This document shows, piece by piece, positions 35,914-44,098 of a stretch of 64,000 nt of DNA. How positions within the stretch are numbered: position 1 is the stretch's first letter; every line of letters begins with the position of its first letter. This DNA comes from an uncultured Serinicoccus sp. (GTDB lineage: Bacteria; Actinomycetota; Actinomycetes; Actinomycetales; Dermatophilaceae). Location of the stretch: contig NZ_CANMUA010000001.1 of assembly GCF_947500995.1 (NCBI RefSeq), positions 310,001 to 374,000 on the forward strand. Direction: 5' to 3'. The position numbers were made by a program, and so were the translations under genes. The notes under the pieces are model-generated. The model saw only the letters and a list, made by a program, of their open reading frames with translations, was not told the DNA's origin and made no database searches.

Positions 35914-36951
35914 TCACAACCATCCGGACCGGCGGAAGGCGCGGTGCAGCAGGGTGACCGCGAGCGCCATCAGCCCGAGCACCAGCGGGTAGCCGAAGGT
36001 CCAGTGCAGCTCGGGCATGTGGTCGAAGTTCATCCCGTAGATGCCCGCCACGAGGGTCGGGACGGCGATCATCGCGGCCCACGCGGAGATCCGTCGCATG
36101 TCGGCGTTCTGCTGCACCCCGATCTGCGACAGGTGCGCCCCGAGGATGTCGCTGAGCAGGGTGTCGAAGCTCTCGACGTCCTGCAGGACGGCGGCCAGGT
36201 GGTCGGCCACGTCCCGGAAGTGCAGCCGCAGCTCCCGGCTGCGCACCAGCCCGTCCTTCTGCGTCAGCGCCTCGAGCACCGGGCCCAGCGGGGTCGCCGC
36301 GCGCCGGAACTCGAGCACCTCGCGCTTGAGCCGGTAGATCGTGGTGGAGTGGGTCCGGTTGCCGCCGCCGAAGACGTCGCGCTCGATGGTCTCCAGGTCG
36401 TCCGCGACGGCGTCGTCGATGGCGCTGTAGGTGTCGACGACCGTGTCCAGGACGCCGTGCAGGACGCTGAGGGGGCCGTAGGAGAGCAGGGCCTGCCGGC
36501 GCTCCTGCTCCATCCGCTGCCGCACCCCGCGCAGCGGGGCGACCTCGCCGTGGCGCAGGGTGACGGCGACGTGCGGGCCGAGGATGACGCTGACCTCCCC
36601 GGTCTCGATGTCGGAGGTGGCGGGGTCGTAGTCCAGGGTCTTGACGACGGCGTAGATGCCGGTGTCGTAGACCTCGAGCTTGGCCCGCTGGTCGCCGTCG
36701 AGGGCGTCCTCGACCGCGAGCGGGTGCAGGTCGAGGGCGCGCCGGACCACCTCGAACTCCTCCGGCGTGGGGTCCTTGAGCCCGATCCAGAGGAAGTCGT
36801 GGTCCGGAGCCCCGTCGGCGCGCAGCCGCTCCAGCTCGTGAGCGAGCGTGTCGACGTCGCAGGACTCTCGGACGCCGTCTCGGTAGACGGCCTGGTCGAC
36901 GATCACCTCGGTGGCATCCTCCCGGTCGGGGTCGCGGTCTGAGACGATCAT
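35914..36951 (-). CDS. corA: CorA-family magnesium/cobalt channel
   Basis: 345 residues. Long N-terminal cytosolic funnel domain (DFLWIGLKDPTPEEFEVV, HPLAVEDALDGDQRAKLEVY), then the long stalk helix (IGVQQNADMRRISAWAAMI) and two C-terminal membrane helices with the selectivity motif YGMNF between them (about 313) and the basic end RRSGWL. It carries Mg2+ and Co2+ inward. Start at ATG 36951 chosen; an in-frame ATG at 36984 would overlap the divergent bcp start. Confidence 0.9.
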   Translation of the reverse strand: MIVSDRDPDREDATEVIVDQAVYRDGVRESCDVDTLAHELERLRADGAPDHDFLWIGLKDPTPEEFEVVRRALDLHPLAVEDALDGDQRAKLEVYDTGIYAVVKTLDYDPATSDIETGEVSVILGPHVAVTLRHGEVAPLRGVRQRMEQERRQALLSYGPLSVLHGVLDTVVDTYSAIDDAVADDLETIERDVFGGGNRTHSTTIYRLKREVLEFRRAATPLGPVLEALTQKDGLVRSRELRLHFRDVADHLAAVLQDVESFDTLLSDILGAHLSQIGVQQNADMRRISAWAAMIAVPTLVAGIYGMNFDHMPELHWTFGYPLVLGLMALAVTLLHRAFRRSGWL

Positions 36952-36982
36952 CCAGCACGCCCGCCCCGTCCGAAAGGTCACC

Positions 36983-37468
36983 ATGACGCGCCTCGAGCCC
37001 GGTCAGCCCGCCCCCGCCTGGACCCTGCCCACCGCCGACGGCTCGCAGCTCAGCCTCGGCGACCTGGCCGGGCGCAAGGTCGTCCTCTACGTCTACCCCG
37101 CGGCCATGACGCCCGGGTGCACGACGCAGGCCTGCGACTTCCGCGACAACGAGGCGGTCTTCACCCGCGAGGGGTATGCCGTCGTCGGGGTCTCCCCCGA
37201 CCCCGTCGAGAAGCTGGCGCGCTTCGCGGAGAAGGAGGGACTCGCCTTCCCGCTCGTCTCCGACGAGGACAAGGAGATGCTCACCGCCTACGGCGCCTAC
37301 GGCGAGAAGAAGAACTACGGCAAGACCGTGGTAGGCGTCATCCGGTCCACCTTCGTCCTCGACAAGCAGGGCGTCGTCGAGGTGGCGAAGTACAACGTGC
37401 GCGCCAAGGGCCACGTCGCCTCGCTGGCCACGCAGCTCGGGGTGGAGCTCCCGGGCGGCCCGGCCTGA
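36983..37468 (+). CDS. bcp: Thioredoxin-dependent thiol peroxidase
   Basis: 161 residues, atypical 2-Cys peroxiredoxin of the Bcp/PrxQ group. Peroxidatic and resolving cysteines lie five residues apart in PGCTTQACDFRDN (about 44-56). Conserved RSTFVLDKQGVVE near 125. Reduces hydroperoxides with electrons from thioredoxin in the cytosol. ATG 36983 is preceded by GAAAGG. Divergent from corA. Confidence 0.93.
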   Translation: MTRLEPGQPAPAWTLPTADGSQLSLGDLAGRKVVLYVYPAAMTPGCTTQACDFRDNEAVFTREGYAVVGVSPDPVEKLARFAEKEGLAFPLVSDEDKEMLTAYGAYGEKKNYGKTVVGVIRSTFVLDKQGVVEVAKYNVRAKGHVASLATQLGVELPGGPA

Positions 37469-37507
37469 GGCAGACCCGCACCGGGGCCGCCGCGGTGTGG
37501 TCGCTGG

Positions 37508-37589
37508 TGCGCCCGGCGGGACTCGAACCCGCACACCGTGAGGCACAGGAACCTAAATCCTGCGTGTCTACCAGTTCCACCACGGGCGC
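37508..37589 (-). tRNA. tRNA-Leu (anticodon UAG)
   Basis: 82 nt with the long variable arm typical of tRNA-Leu. Acceptor GCGCCCG/CGGGCGC, anticodon stem CAGGA/TCCTG with loop TTTAGGT, T arm GCGGG TTCGAGT CCCGC. CCA is encoded at 37505-37507. TAGGCT at 37598-37603 on the minus strand may be the -10. Confidence 0.94.
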
Positions 37590-37643
37590 GCGCGAGCCAG
37601 CCTAGCGAGCGGCCCCGACCCTGCCGCGGACCCGTCGTCGGAG

Positions 37644-37649
37644 TAGGTT
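37644..37649 (+). promoter_or_regulatory. Candidate leaderless -10 element, SGNH gene
   Basis: TAGGTT 6 nt before ATG 37656. Confidence 0.5.
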
Positions 37650-37655
37650 GACGGG

Positions 37656-38450
37656 ATGAGCACCCCCACCCGGCTGGCCGTGGCCGCCCTGGGCACCGTG
37701 GCGATGGGGATGGGTCTGACCCTGGCCGCACCGGCCACGGCCGCGCCCGACGAGGTGGTCTACGACGCTCTCGGCGACTCCTACGCCGCCGGGTTCGGCG
37801 CCGGCGCGGTGCTCCAGGACACCGGCGGGTGCTCGCGCACCGACGCGGCCGCCCCGCTGCGCCTGGACGGGCGCCAGCGGATCGCGCTGGACGACTTCGT
37901 CGCCTGCAGCGGCGCCACGACCGCCGACCTCGCCGGGCAGCTGCCCGCGCTGGATGCCGACACCGACCTCGTCACCCTCACCATCGGCGGCAACGACATC
38001 GGCTGGACCCAGGCGATCGGCGCGTGCCTGCTGCTCGACGACCCGACCTGCGCGCAGGCCCTCGCCGGCTCCCGGCTGCTCGTCCAGGGGCTGCTCCCGG
38101 CCCGGTTGGACGCGGCCCTCACCGCGGTCGGGCGGGCGGCCCCGGACGCTCACGTGGTGGTCACCGGCTACCCGCACCTCTTCACCCCGGAGGCCGGCGG
38201 CTTCGTCAACGCCTCCCCCGAGGAGCAGGAGGCGCTCAACGAGGGTGCCGACCTGCTCAACGCGACGGTCGCGGCCGCCGCCCAGCGCCGGGGCTTCGAC
38301 TACGTCGACGTGGTGCGCAGGTTCGACGGCCACGGCGTCAACGCCCCGGACCCGTGGGTCGACCCGACCACGTTCCACCCGACCGTGGCGGGGCAGGAGA
38401 CCTACGCCGCGGCGCTGACCGCCGCGGTGGCGCCGCAGCGCCGGCGCTGA
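37656..38450 (+). CDS. Secreted SGNH/GDSL hydrolase
   Basis: 264 residues. Signal peptide of about 30 residues (LAVAALGTVAMGMGLTLAAP, cut near ATAAP). SGNH blocks: GDSYAAGFG (Ser about 42), G in block II near SGATTADLAG, GGNDIGW (about 110) and the final DPTTFHPTVAGQ with Asp and His (about 236-244). Six cysteines could make three disulphides, like the Streptomyces lipase group. It is an extracellular esterase or lipase of unknown substrate. Confidence 0.88.
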   Translation: MSTPTRLAVAALGTVAMGMGLTLAAPATAAPDEVVYDALGDSYAAGFGAGAVLQDTGGCSRTDAAAPLRLDGRQRIALDDFVACSGATTADLAGQLPALDADTDLVTLTIGGNDIGWTQAIGACLLLDDPTCAQALAGSRLLVQGLLPARLDAALTAVGRAAPDAHVVVTGYPHLFTPEAGGFVNASPEEQEALNEGADLLNATVAAAAQRRGFDYVDVVRRFDGHGVNAPDPWVDPTTFHPTVAGQETYAAALTAAVAPQRRR

Positions 38451-38457
38451 GGCGGGG

Positions 38458-39411
38458 TCAGCGCGGCTCCGGTGCGGCCGGGACGTGCAGGCCCCGCCCA
38501 GGTATGCCGGGGGTCAGGACCCGCCAGCCACGGCCCCACGTGCGGGCCTCGGCGACGACGGTGGGGGCCAGGTCGGTCGTGGTGAGGCAGAGCACCGTCG
38601 GACCGGCGCCGGAGACGACGGCGGCGTGGCCCAGCCCGCGCAGCGTGTCGACCGCGCCCATGGTCACCGGGTACGCCGCCCGCCGCTGCTCCTGGTGCAG
38701 CCAGTCGCTCGTCGCGTCGAGCAGCAGCGCCGGCTCGGTGGTGAGCGCGTGCACGAGCAGCGCGGCCCGACCCGCCTGGCGCACCGCGTCCGGCCGGGGC
38801 ACCGTCGGGCCGAGCACCGCTCGCGCGGTGGCGGTGTCGAGCCGCTGGTCGGCGGGCACGAGCACCACCGGCACCACGTCGGGGTGCACGGCCGGCCGGG
38901 CGGTGCGCACGACCTGCGGGCCGGGCATCCACGACACGGTGAGGCCGCCCCACACCGACGCCGAGGAGTTGTCCGGGTGCCCCTCCGCGACGCCCGCGTG
39001 GGTGTTGACCAGGCCCAGGTCGGCATCGGTGAGCCCACCCTCGCGGACGAGGGCGAAGCCCAGCCCGAGGCCACCGACGATGGCCGAGGCCGAGCTGCCC
39101 ATCCCCGCCGACATCGGGATGGTGTTGGCGCAGGTCAGCCGCAGCCCGTAGCCCTGCAGCCACCCCACGCCGCACGCCTCCAGGGCCTCCCGCAGCCGGG
39201 CGGCCACGAGGTGGCGCCCGTCGGTGGCCAGCTCCCCGGCACCCTGCCCGGCGAGCACGACCTCGAGGCGACCGGCCTCGGGGAGGACCTCGACGGCATA
39301 CTCGTCCCAGAGGCCCAGCGCGAGCCCGACGCTGTCGAAACCGGGGCCGAGGTTGGCGCTGCTCGCGGGGACCCGCACCCGGGCGGCCGCGCCCGGGGTC
39401 AGCGCGCCCAT
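38458..39411 (-). CDS. thrB: Homoserine kinase
   Basis: 317 residues, GHMP kinase. Substrate loop VPASSANLGPGFDSVGLALG (about 13-32), ATP loop PMSAGMGSSASAIVGGLGLG (about 95-114), and third motif VVSGAGPTVLCL (about 270). Phosphorylates homoserine to O-phosphohomoserine. ATG shares one base with the thrC stop (TGATG), so translation is coupled. The usual hom gene is not next to it in this window. Confidence 0.94.
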   Translation of the reverse strand: MGALTPGAAARVRVPASSANLGPGFDSVGLALGLWDEYAVEVLPEAGRLEVVLAGQGAGELATDGRHLVAARLREALEACGVGWLQGYGLRLTCANTIPMSAGMGSSASAIVGGLGLGFALVREGGLTDADLGLVNTHAGVAEGHPDNSSASVWGGLTVSWMPGPQVVRTARPAVHPDVVPVVLVPADQRLDTATARAVLGPTVPRPDAVRQAGRAALLVHALTTEPALLLDATSDWLHQEQRRAAYPVTMGAVDTLRGLGHAAVVSGAGPTVLCLTTTDLAPTVVAEARTWGRGWRVLTPGIPGRGLHVPAAPEPR

Positions 39412-40505
39412 CACTCCAGCCCGAGGGCGTCGGCGACGCTCACGACGTCGACCGACACGCGCACCGGGTCGACGTCGCTGCCGTCGGCGCCCTTGAGCGC
39501 CCACTGCGGGTCCTTGAGGCCGTGGCCGGTGACCGTGCAGACGATCGTCGCTCCGGTCGGCACCTGGCCCGCGGCGTGCCGCTTCAGCAGCCCGGCGACC
39601 GAGGCCGCCGACGCCGGCTCGACGAAGATCCCCTCGCGCGAGGACAGCAGCCGGTGCGCCGCGAGGATCTCCTCGTCGGTGACCGCCTCGATGACCCCGC
39701 CGGACTCCTCGCGCGCAGCTTCCGCCTGCGACCACGACGCCGGGTTGCCGATGCGGATGGCGGTGGCGATGGTCTCCGGGTCGTCGACCGGGTGGCCCCT
39801 GACGATCGGGGCCGCGCCCGCGGCCTGGAAGCCCCACATCCGCGGACGCCGGGTCGCGGGGGCGTGACCCCCCGCCCCGGGGGCGTGCGGGTCGGCGTAC
39901 TCCCCGTAGCCCTTCCAGTAGGCGGTGATGTTGCCCGCGTTGCCGACCGGAAGGCAGTGGATGTCCGGCGCATCCCCGAGCGCGTCGACGACCTCGAAGG
40001 CGGCGGTCTTCTGCCCCTCGATGCGGGCCGGGTTGACCGAGTTGACCAGCTCGACGGGGTAGGCCTCGGCCAGCTTGCGGGCGAGGGTGAGGCAGTCGTC
40101 GAAGTTGCCGCGCACCTGGATGAGGGTCGCGCCCCCGGCGATGGCCTGGCTGAGCTTGCCCATGGCGATCTTGCCGTCCGGCACGAGGACGCCGCACTCC
40201 ATCCCGGCCTTGGTGGCGTAGGCCGCGGCGCTGGCGCTGGTGTTGCCCGTCGACGCGCAGATCACCGCCTTCGCGCCCTGCCGCGCGGCGTCGCTGATGG
40301 CCGCGGTCATGCCGCGGTCCTTGAACGAGCCGGTGGGGTTGAGCCCCTCGTACTTGACGTGCACCTGCGCTCCGACGAGCTCGCTCAGGTGCTCGGCGGG
40401 GATGAGCGGGGTGCCGCCCTCGCGCAGCGTGACCACGTGCTCGGTGATCGACGCGGGCAGACGGTCGGCATACTCGGCGATCACGCCGCGCCACTGGTGG
40501 GGCAT
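39411..40505 (-). CDS. thrC: Threonine synthase
   Basis: 364 residues, PLP fold type II. PLP lysine in [14 protein letters not shown] (about 55-68), phosphate loop [14 protein letters not shown] (about 185-198), [14 protein letters not shown] near 89. Converts O-phosphohomoserine to threonine. ATG 40505; a leader of about 45 bases with TACCCT upstream (40546-40551) could be the promoter. Order thrC-thrB matches other actinobacteria. Confidence 0.94.
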   Translation of the reverse strand: MPHQWRGVIAEYADRLPASITEHVVTLREGGTPLIPAEHLSELVGAQVHVKYEGLNPTGSFKDRGMTAAISDAARQGAKAVICASTGNTSASAAAYATKAGMECGVLVPDGKIAMGKLSQAIAGGATLIQVRGNFDDCLTLARKLAEAYPVELVNSVNPARIEGQKTAAFEVVDALGDAPDIHCLPVGNAGNITAYWKGYGEYADPHAPGAGGHAPATRRPRMWGFQAAGAAPIVRGHPVDDPETIATAIRIGNPASWSQAEAAREESGGVIEAVTDEEILAAHRLLSSREGIFVEPASAASVAGLLKRHAAGQVPTGATIVCTVTGHGLKDPQWALKGADGSDVDPVRVSVDVVSVADALGLE

Positions 40506-40582
40506 GGAGGTTTCGTTCCTTCGTCCTTGACCACGGGTCAGGGGACCAGGGTATGGGGTGGCCGGGTCGTCGCCGACCGCGG

Positions 40583-41290
40583 TCAGGTCAGGAGGTCGGC
40601 GAGGTCGCGGCCCAGGGCCCGGAAGGCCTCGCCGCGGTGGGAGATCGCGTGCTTCTCGGCGCTGGTGTGCTCGGCCAGGGTCCGTCCGTCGGGGCGGACC
40701 AGCAGCGGGTCGTAGCCGAAGCCGCGGGTCCCCCGGGGCTCCCGACCGATCACGCCGCGGCACCGGCCCTCCCGGACCCACTCGACGTCCGGGAGCTGCG
40801 GGGCGGTGCCACCGGCGGCGACGACGTCCTCGGGGGTGCGGGCGTCCGGGAGCACGAGCGCCGCGGCGCAGACGAACCCGGCGCCCCGGTGCTCGTCGGG
40901 CACGTCGGCGAGCTGGGCGAGCAGGAGGTCGTTGTTGGCCTCGTCCGTGGTGCGCCCGGTGGCCTTCGCGAGCGGGCCGGACCAGCGGGCCGAGAAGATC
41001 CCCGGGGCGCCGCCCAGGACGTCGACCGCGAGGCCGGAGTCGTCGGCGAGCGCGGGGAGGCCGGTGGCGGCCGCGGCGTACCGGGCCTTGAGCAGGGCGT
41101 TCTGCGCGAAGGTGACCCCCGTCTCCGCGACGTCCTCGAGGTCCGGGAAGGCGTCCAGCCCGACGAGCTCGAGCCCGGCCCGGTCGAGCGCGTCGGCGAG
41201 GATGTCGCGCAGCTCGCCGACCTTGCCCGCGTTGCGGGTCGCCAGGACGATGCGGCGGTCCGGCTCCGCAGGGGTCGTGGACCCGTTCAC
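40583..41290 (-). CDS. rdgB: Non-canonical purine NTP pyrophosphatase (RdgB/HAM1)
   Basis: 235 residues. N-terminal [17 protein letters not shown] (about 16-32), [20 protein letters not shown] (about 77-96), [12 protein letters not shown] and [10 protein letters not shown] near the end are all family signatures. Cleaves (d)ITP and XTP to keep them out of DNA and RNA. It has an insert near 145-160. GTG start overlaps the rph stop in GTGA. rph-rdgB is a common actinobacterial pair. Confidence 0.93.
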   Translation of the reverse strand: MNGSTTPAEPDRRIVLATRNAGKVGELRDILADALDRAGLELVGLDAFPDLEDVAETGVTFAQNALLKARYAAAATGLPALADDSGLAVDVLGGAPGIFSARWSGPLAKATGRTTDEANNDLLLAQLADVPDEHRGAGFVCAAALVLPDARTPEDVVAAGGTAPQLPDVEWVREGRCRGVIGREPRGTRGFGYDPLLVRPDGRTLAEHTSAEKHAISHRGEAFRALGRDLADLLT

Positions 41291-42081
41291 CACGTCGGCG
41301 GGCCCTGGTCGACGTCCGCCCCCGCGGCGTGGCTGTCGGCACCGCCGATGTCGTCGGCGCCGAACGCCGCGGCCTGGCGGGCGGTGAGCTCGGCGCAGCC
41401 CTCGGCGGCGAGGTCGAGCAGGGCGTCGAGGAGCTCCCGGTCGAAGGGGGTGCCCTCGGCGGTGCCCTGCACCTCGATGAACCGCCCGTCGCCGGTCATG
41501 ACGACGTTCATGTCGGTCTCGGCGGTGGAGTCCTCGGGGTAGTCCAGGTCCAGCACCGGCTCCCCGTCGACCACCCCGACGCTGACGGCCGCGACCGAGC
41601 CGGTGATGGGCTCGGCCTTCTTGGCGATGAGGCCCTTGGCGCGGGCGGTCTCGACCGCGTCGACCAGGGCGACGTAGGCACCGGTGATCGCCGCGGTGCG
41701 GGTGCCGCCGTCGGCCTGGAGGACGTCGCAGTCGAGCTGGATGGTGTTCTCCCCCAACGCATCCAGGTCGACGACCGCCCGCAGGGAGCGGCCGATGAGC
41801 CGGCTGATCTCGTGCGTGCGGCCCCCCAGCCGGCCCTTGACCGACTCGCGGTCCGAACGGGTGTGGGTGGAGCGCGGGAGCATGGCGTACTCCGCGGTCG
41901 TCCAGCCCTTGCCGCTGCCCTTGCGCCAGCGGGGCACGCCGCCGGTGAACGACGCGGCGCACAGCACCCTGGTCCGCCCGAACTCCACCAGGACGCTGCC
42001 CTCGGCGTGGTCGAGCCAGTTGCGGGTGATGCGGATCTCGCGGAGCTGGTCGGCGCTGCGGCCGTCGTGGCGTGAGGTCAT
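41287..42081 (-). CDS. rph: Ribonuclease PH
   Basis: 264 residues, about 20 longer than E. coli RNase PH at the C-terminus. Signatures: [18 protein letters not shown] (about 29-46), [20 protein letters not shown]-like [20 protein letters not shown] (about 85-104), [21 protein letters not shown] phosphate-dependent 3'-5' exonuclease that trims tRNA. ATG 42081 with TACCCT seven bases upstream points to a leaderless mRNA. Followed by rdgB with a 4-nt overlap. Confidence 0.94.
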   Translation of the reverse strand: MTSRHDGRSADQLREIRITRNWLDHAEGSVLVEFGRTRVLCAASFTGGVPRWRKGSGKGWTTAEYAMLPRSTHTRSDRESVKGRLGGRTHEISRLIGRSLRAVVDLDALGENTIQLDCDVLQADGGTRTAAITGAYVALVDAVETARAKGLIAKKAEPITGSVAAVSVGVVDGEPVLDLDYPEDSTAETDMNVVMTGDGRFIEVQGTAEGTPFDRELLDALLDLAAEGCAELTARQAAAFGADDIGGADSHAAGADVDQGPPTW

Positions 42082-42088
42082 GCCAGCC

Positions 42089-42094
42089 AGGGTA
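42089..42094 (-). promoter_or_regulatory. Candidate leaderless -10 element, rph
   Basis: TACCCT in GCATACCCTGG, 7 nt before the ATG at 42081. Confidence 0.5.
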
Positions 42095-42117
42095 TGCCGA
42101 GCGGGGGACGCCCGGGG

Positions 42118-42918
42118 TCAGGCGTTGTGCTCGTCCCGCCAGGTGAGCCAGGCGTCCAGCTCGTCCAGGGGGTGGTCGGGGCCGCTGGTGTGCACCGTGA
42201 ACAGGCGCGCGCCCGCGGCGTACTTCGCCTCGGCGTCCTCCCCGGGGCCCTGGTCCAGGGACCCGGCGGCCGCGACCGACACCTCGATCTCGCCCGGGTC
42301 GCGCCCGACGTCCGCGCAGTGCCGGCCCAGGACCCCCAGCTTGTGCCGCAGGGTGTCGGCGTCGCCGAAGGAGTGCCAGATCGTCGCGTGCTCGGCCACG
42401 ATGCGCAGCGTCTTCTTCTCCCCGCCGCCGCCGATCATCACGGGGATCGGCCGGGTCGGCGCCGGGTTGAGCCGCGCCCAGCGCTCGCGGATGCGCGGCA
42501 TCGCGGCGGCCAGGTCGTCGAGCCGCGAGCCGGCGGTGCCGAACTCGTAGCCGTACTCGTCGTAGTCCCGCTCGAACCAGCCCGAGCCGATCCCCAGGAT
42601 GAGCCGCCCCTCGCTGACGTGGTCGACGGTGCGCGCCATGTCGGCGAGCAGGTCGGGGTTGCGGTAGGAGTTGCACGTGACGAGCGCGCCGATCTCCACC
42701 CGCGACGTCTGCTCCGCCCAGGCGCCGAGGGTGGTCCAGCACTCGAAGTGCAGGCCGTCCGGCTCACCGTTGAGCGGGAAGAAGTGGTCCCAGTTCATGA
42801 CGACGTCGACACCCGCCTCCTCGAGGCGGGTGACGGTGTCGCGGATCTGCTGGTAGGTCGCGTGCTGCGGCTGGACCTGCACGCCGAGACGGACCGGACG
42901 GTCGGGGGTGTTCGCCAT
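42118..42918 (-). CDS. LLM-class F420-dependent oxidoreductase
   Basis: 266 residues, luciferase-like TIM barrel. RLGVQVQPQHATYQQIRDT at the start, VDVVMNWDHFFPL (about 33-45), SRVEIGALVTCNSYRNP, and LILGIGSGWFERDY (about 108-121), which are typical of the F420 branch rather than the FMN branch. A hydride-transfer enzyme with unknown substrate; mycobacterial homologues are similar in length. Start at ATG 42918, 35 bp from the divergent Rho_N gene start. Confidence 0.85.
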   Translation of the reverse strand: MANTPDRPVRLGVQVQPQHATYQQIRDTVTRLEEAGVDVVMNWDHFFPLNGEPDGLHFECWTTLGAWAEQTSRVEIGALVTCNSYRNPDLLADMARTVDHVSEGRLILGIGSGWFERDYDEYGYEFGTAGSRLDDLAAAMPRIRERWARLNPAPTRPIPVMIGGGGEKKTLRIVAEHATIWHSFGDADTLRHKLGVLGRHCADVGRDPGEIEVSVAAAGSLDQGPGEDAEAKYAAGARLFTVHTSGPDHPLDELDAWLTWRDEHNA

Positions 42919-42939
42919 GCGACCCAGCCTGGCACGGCA

Positions 42940-42945
42940 TACCGT
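42940..42945 (+). promoter_or_regulatory. Candidate leaderless -10 element, Rho_N gene
   Basis: TACCGT in GGCATACCGT, 7 nt before ATG 42953. Confidence 0.45.
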
Positions 42946-42952
42946 CGGGCGC

Positions 42953-43234
42953 ATGGCAGGTGAGAAGAAGACCGAGGACCCGGGCCCGAGCGTCAAGGAC
43001 CCCGAGGTCTACGAGGCCGTCCGCGAGGACGGCGCCAGCAAGGAGAAGGCCGCGCGGATCGCCAACGCGGCCGCCGCGTCCTCACGCTCGGACGTCGGCG
43101 AGCGCGGCGGCGAGGCCGAGAACTACGAGGACCGGACCGTGGACGAGCTGCGCGAGCGCGCGGCCGAGCTCGACATCGAGGGTCGGTCCTCGATGACCAA
43201 GGACGAGCTCATCGACGCCCTGCGCCACCACTGA
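42953..43234 (+). CDS. Rho N-terminal-like (SAP-type) small protein
   Basis: 93 residues. The first half (SVKDPEVYEAVREDGASKEK, RIANAAAA) is the DUF7218-like motif seen in actinobacterial proteins; the second half, DRTVDELRERAAELDIEGRS then MTKDELIDALRHH, is a Rho_N/SAP helix-turn-helix-like motif that may bind nucleic acid. Charged throughout, cytosolic. Role unknown. Confidence 0.8.
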   Translation: MAGEKKTEDPGPSVKDPEVYEAVREDGASKEKAARIANAAAASSRSDVGERGGEAENYEDRTVDELRERAAELDIEGRSSMTKDELIDALRHH

Positions 43235-43252
43235 GGCAGGTCTGCCCCGGGC

Positions 43253-43268
43253 CGCGCCGGCCGGCGCG
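43253..43268. terminator. GC palindrome between convergent genes
   Basis: CGCGCCGGCCGGCGCG, a 16-bp perfect palindrome between the Rho_N gene and the convergent YczE gene. With no loop it would need to open in the centre; weak support as a terminator. Confidence 0.3.
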
Positions 43269-43269
43269 C

Positions 43270-44004
43270 CTACCGCACGTCCGGCGCAGAGAGGTCGACC
43301 GTGAACCAGGGCAGCAGCGCCTGGGTCAGCGGGCCGATCGCGACGGCGTAGAGCACCGTCCCGACGCCCACGACCCCGCCGAGCAGCCAGCCCAGGGCGA
43401 TGACCGTGACCTCGATGCCCGTCCGGACCACCCGCAGCGACCAGCCGGTGCGGCGGGCCACGCCCGTCATGAGGCCGTCGCGGGGCCCGGGGCCGAGCTG
43501 GGCGCCGATATACATCGCGCTCGCCACCCCGTTGAGCAGGACCCCCCCGGCCATGAGGGCCACCCGCTCGAGCCACCCCTCCCCGGGCGGGACGAGCCAC
43601 AGCGTCGCGTCGGCCGCCACCCCCACGAGCAGCGCGTTGGCCACCGTGCCCAGGCCGGGCGATTGCCGCAGCGGCACCCACAGCAGCAGCACGACGACCG
43701 ACGCGACCACGATGATCGTGCCCAGGCTCAGAGGGACGTGCCGCGCGATGCCCTGGTGCAGGACGTCCCACGGCATGTTGCCCAGCACGCCACGGACCAT
43801 GAAGCCGATCGACGCGCCGTAGAGCGCGAGACCGAGGAGCAGCTGGGCGACCCGTCGCCCGAGGCGACCCGCACGCAGCTGCTCCACCGGGCCGAGGGCA
43901 GCCAGCTGGCGGCGGGGGTCGCGGGCCCGGGTCCTGGCCCCCTGGAGGGCACGACGACCGGTCTGTCCCATCTTGCTGCTCGAGATGCTCACGCTCTTCA
44001 GCAT
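43270..44004 (-). CDS. yczE: YczE/YitT-type membrane protein
   Basis: 244 residues from ATG 44004 with GAGGGA upstream. Five or six helices: LLLGLALYGASIGFMVRG, LGTIIVVASVVVLLLWVPL, and the conserved QLGPGPRDGLMTGVARRTGW (about 145-164) with WLLGGVVGVGTVLYA. The GPRDGLM segment is diagnostic of the YczE family. It is divergent from a MocR-type regulator, the conserved YczE-YczR pairing. Substrate is unknown. The start could also be ATG 43971. Confidence 0.8.
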   Translation of the reverse strand: MLKSVSISSSKMGQTGRRALQGARTRARDPRRQLAALGPVEQLRAGRLGRRVAQLLLGLALYGASIGFMVRGVLGNMPWDVLHQGIARHVPLSLGTIIVVASVVVLLLWVPLRQSPGLGTVANALLVGVAADATLWLVPPGEGWLERVALMAGGVLLNGVASAMYIGAQLGPGPRDGLMTGVARRTGWSLRVVRTGIEVTVIALGWLLGGVVGVGTVLYAVAIGPLTQALLPWFTVDLSAPDVR

Positions 44005-44025
44005 GCGACCAGGTGGTCCCTCCAT

Positions 44026-44066
44026 CCATAGCCACCTGACCCCGGGTGGACACCAAGTGGCTATGG
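44026..44066. promoter_or_regulatory. MocR (YczR-type) operator
   Basis: Perfect 10-bp arms CCATAGCCAC (44026-44035) and GTGGCTATGG (44057-44066) with 21 bases between, in the divergent yczE-regulator gap. The wide spacing suits a MocR dimer contacting two half sites. Confidence 0.72.
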
Positions 44067-44098
44067 ACGAGAGGGCCACTCCACGGTCACAGTGGGGT

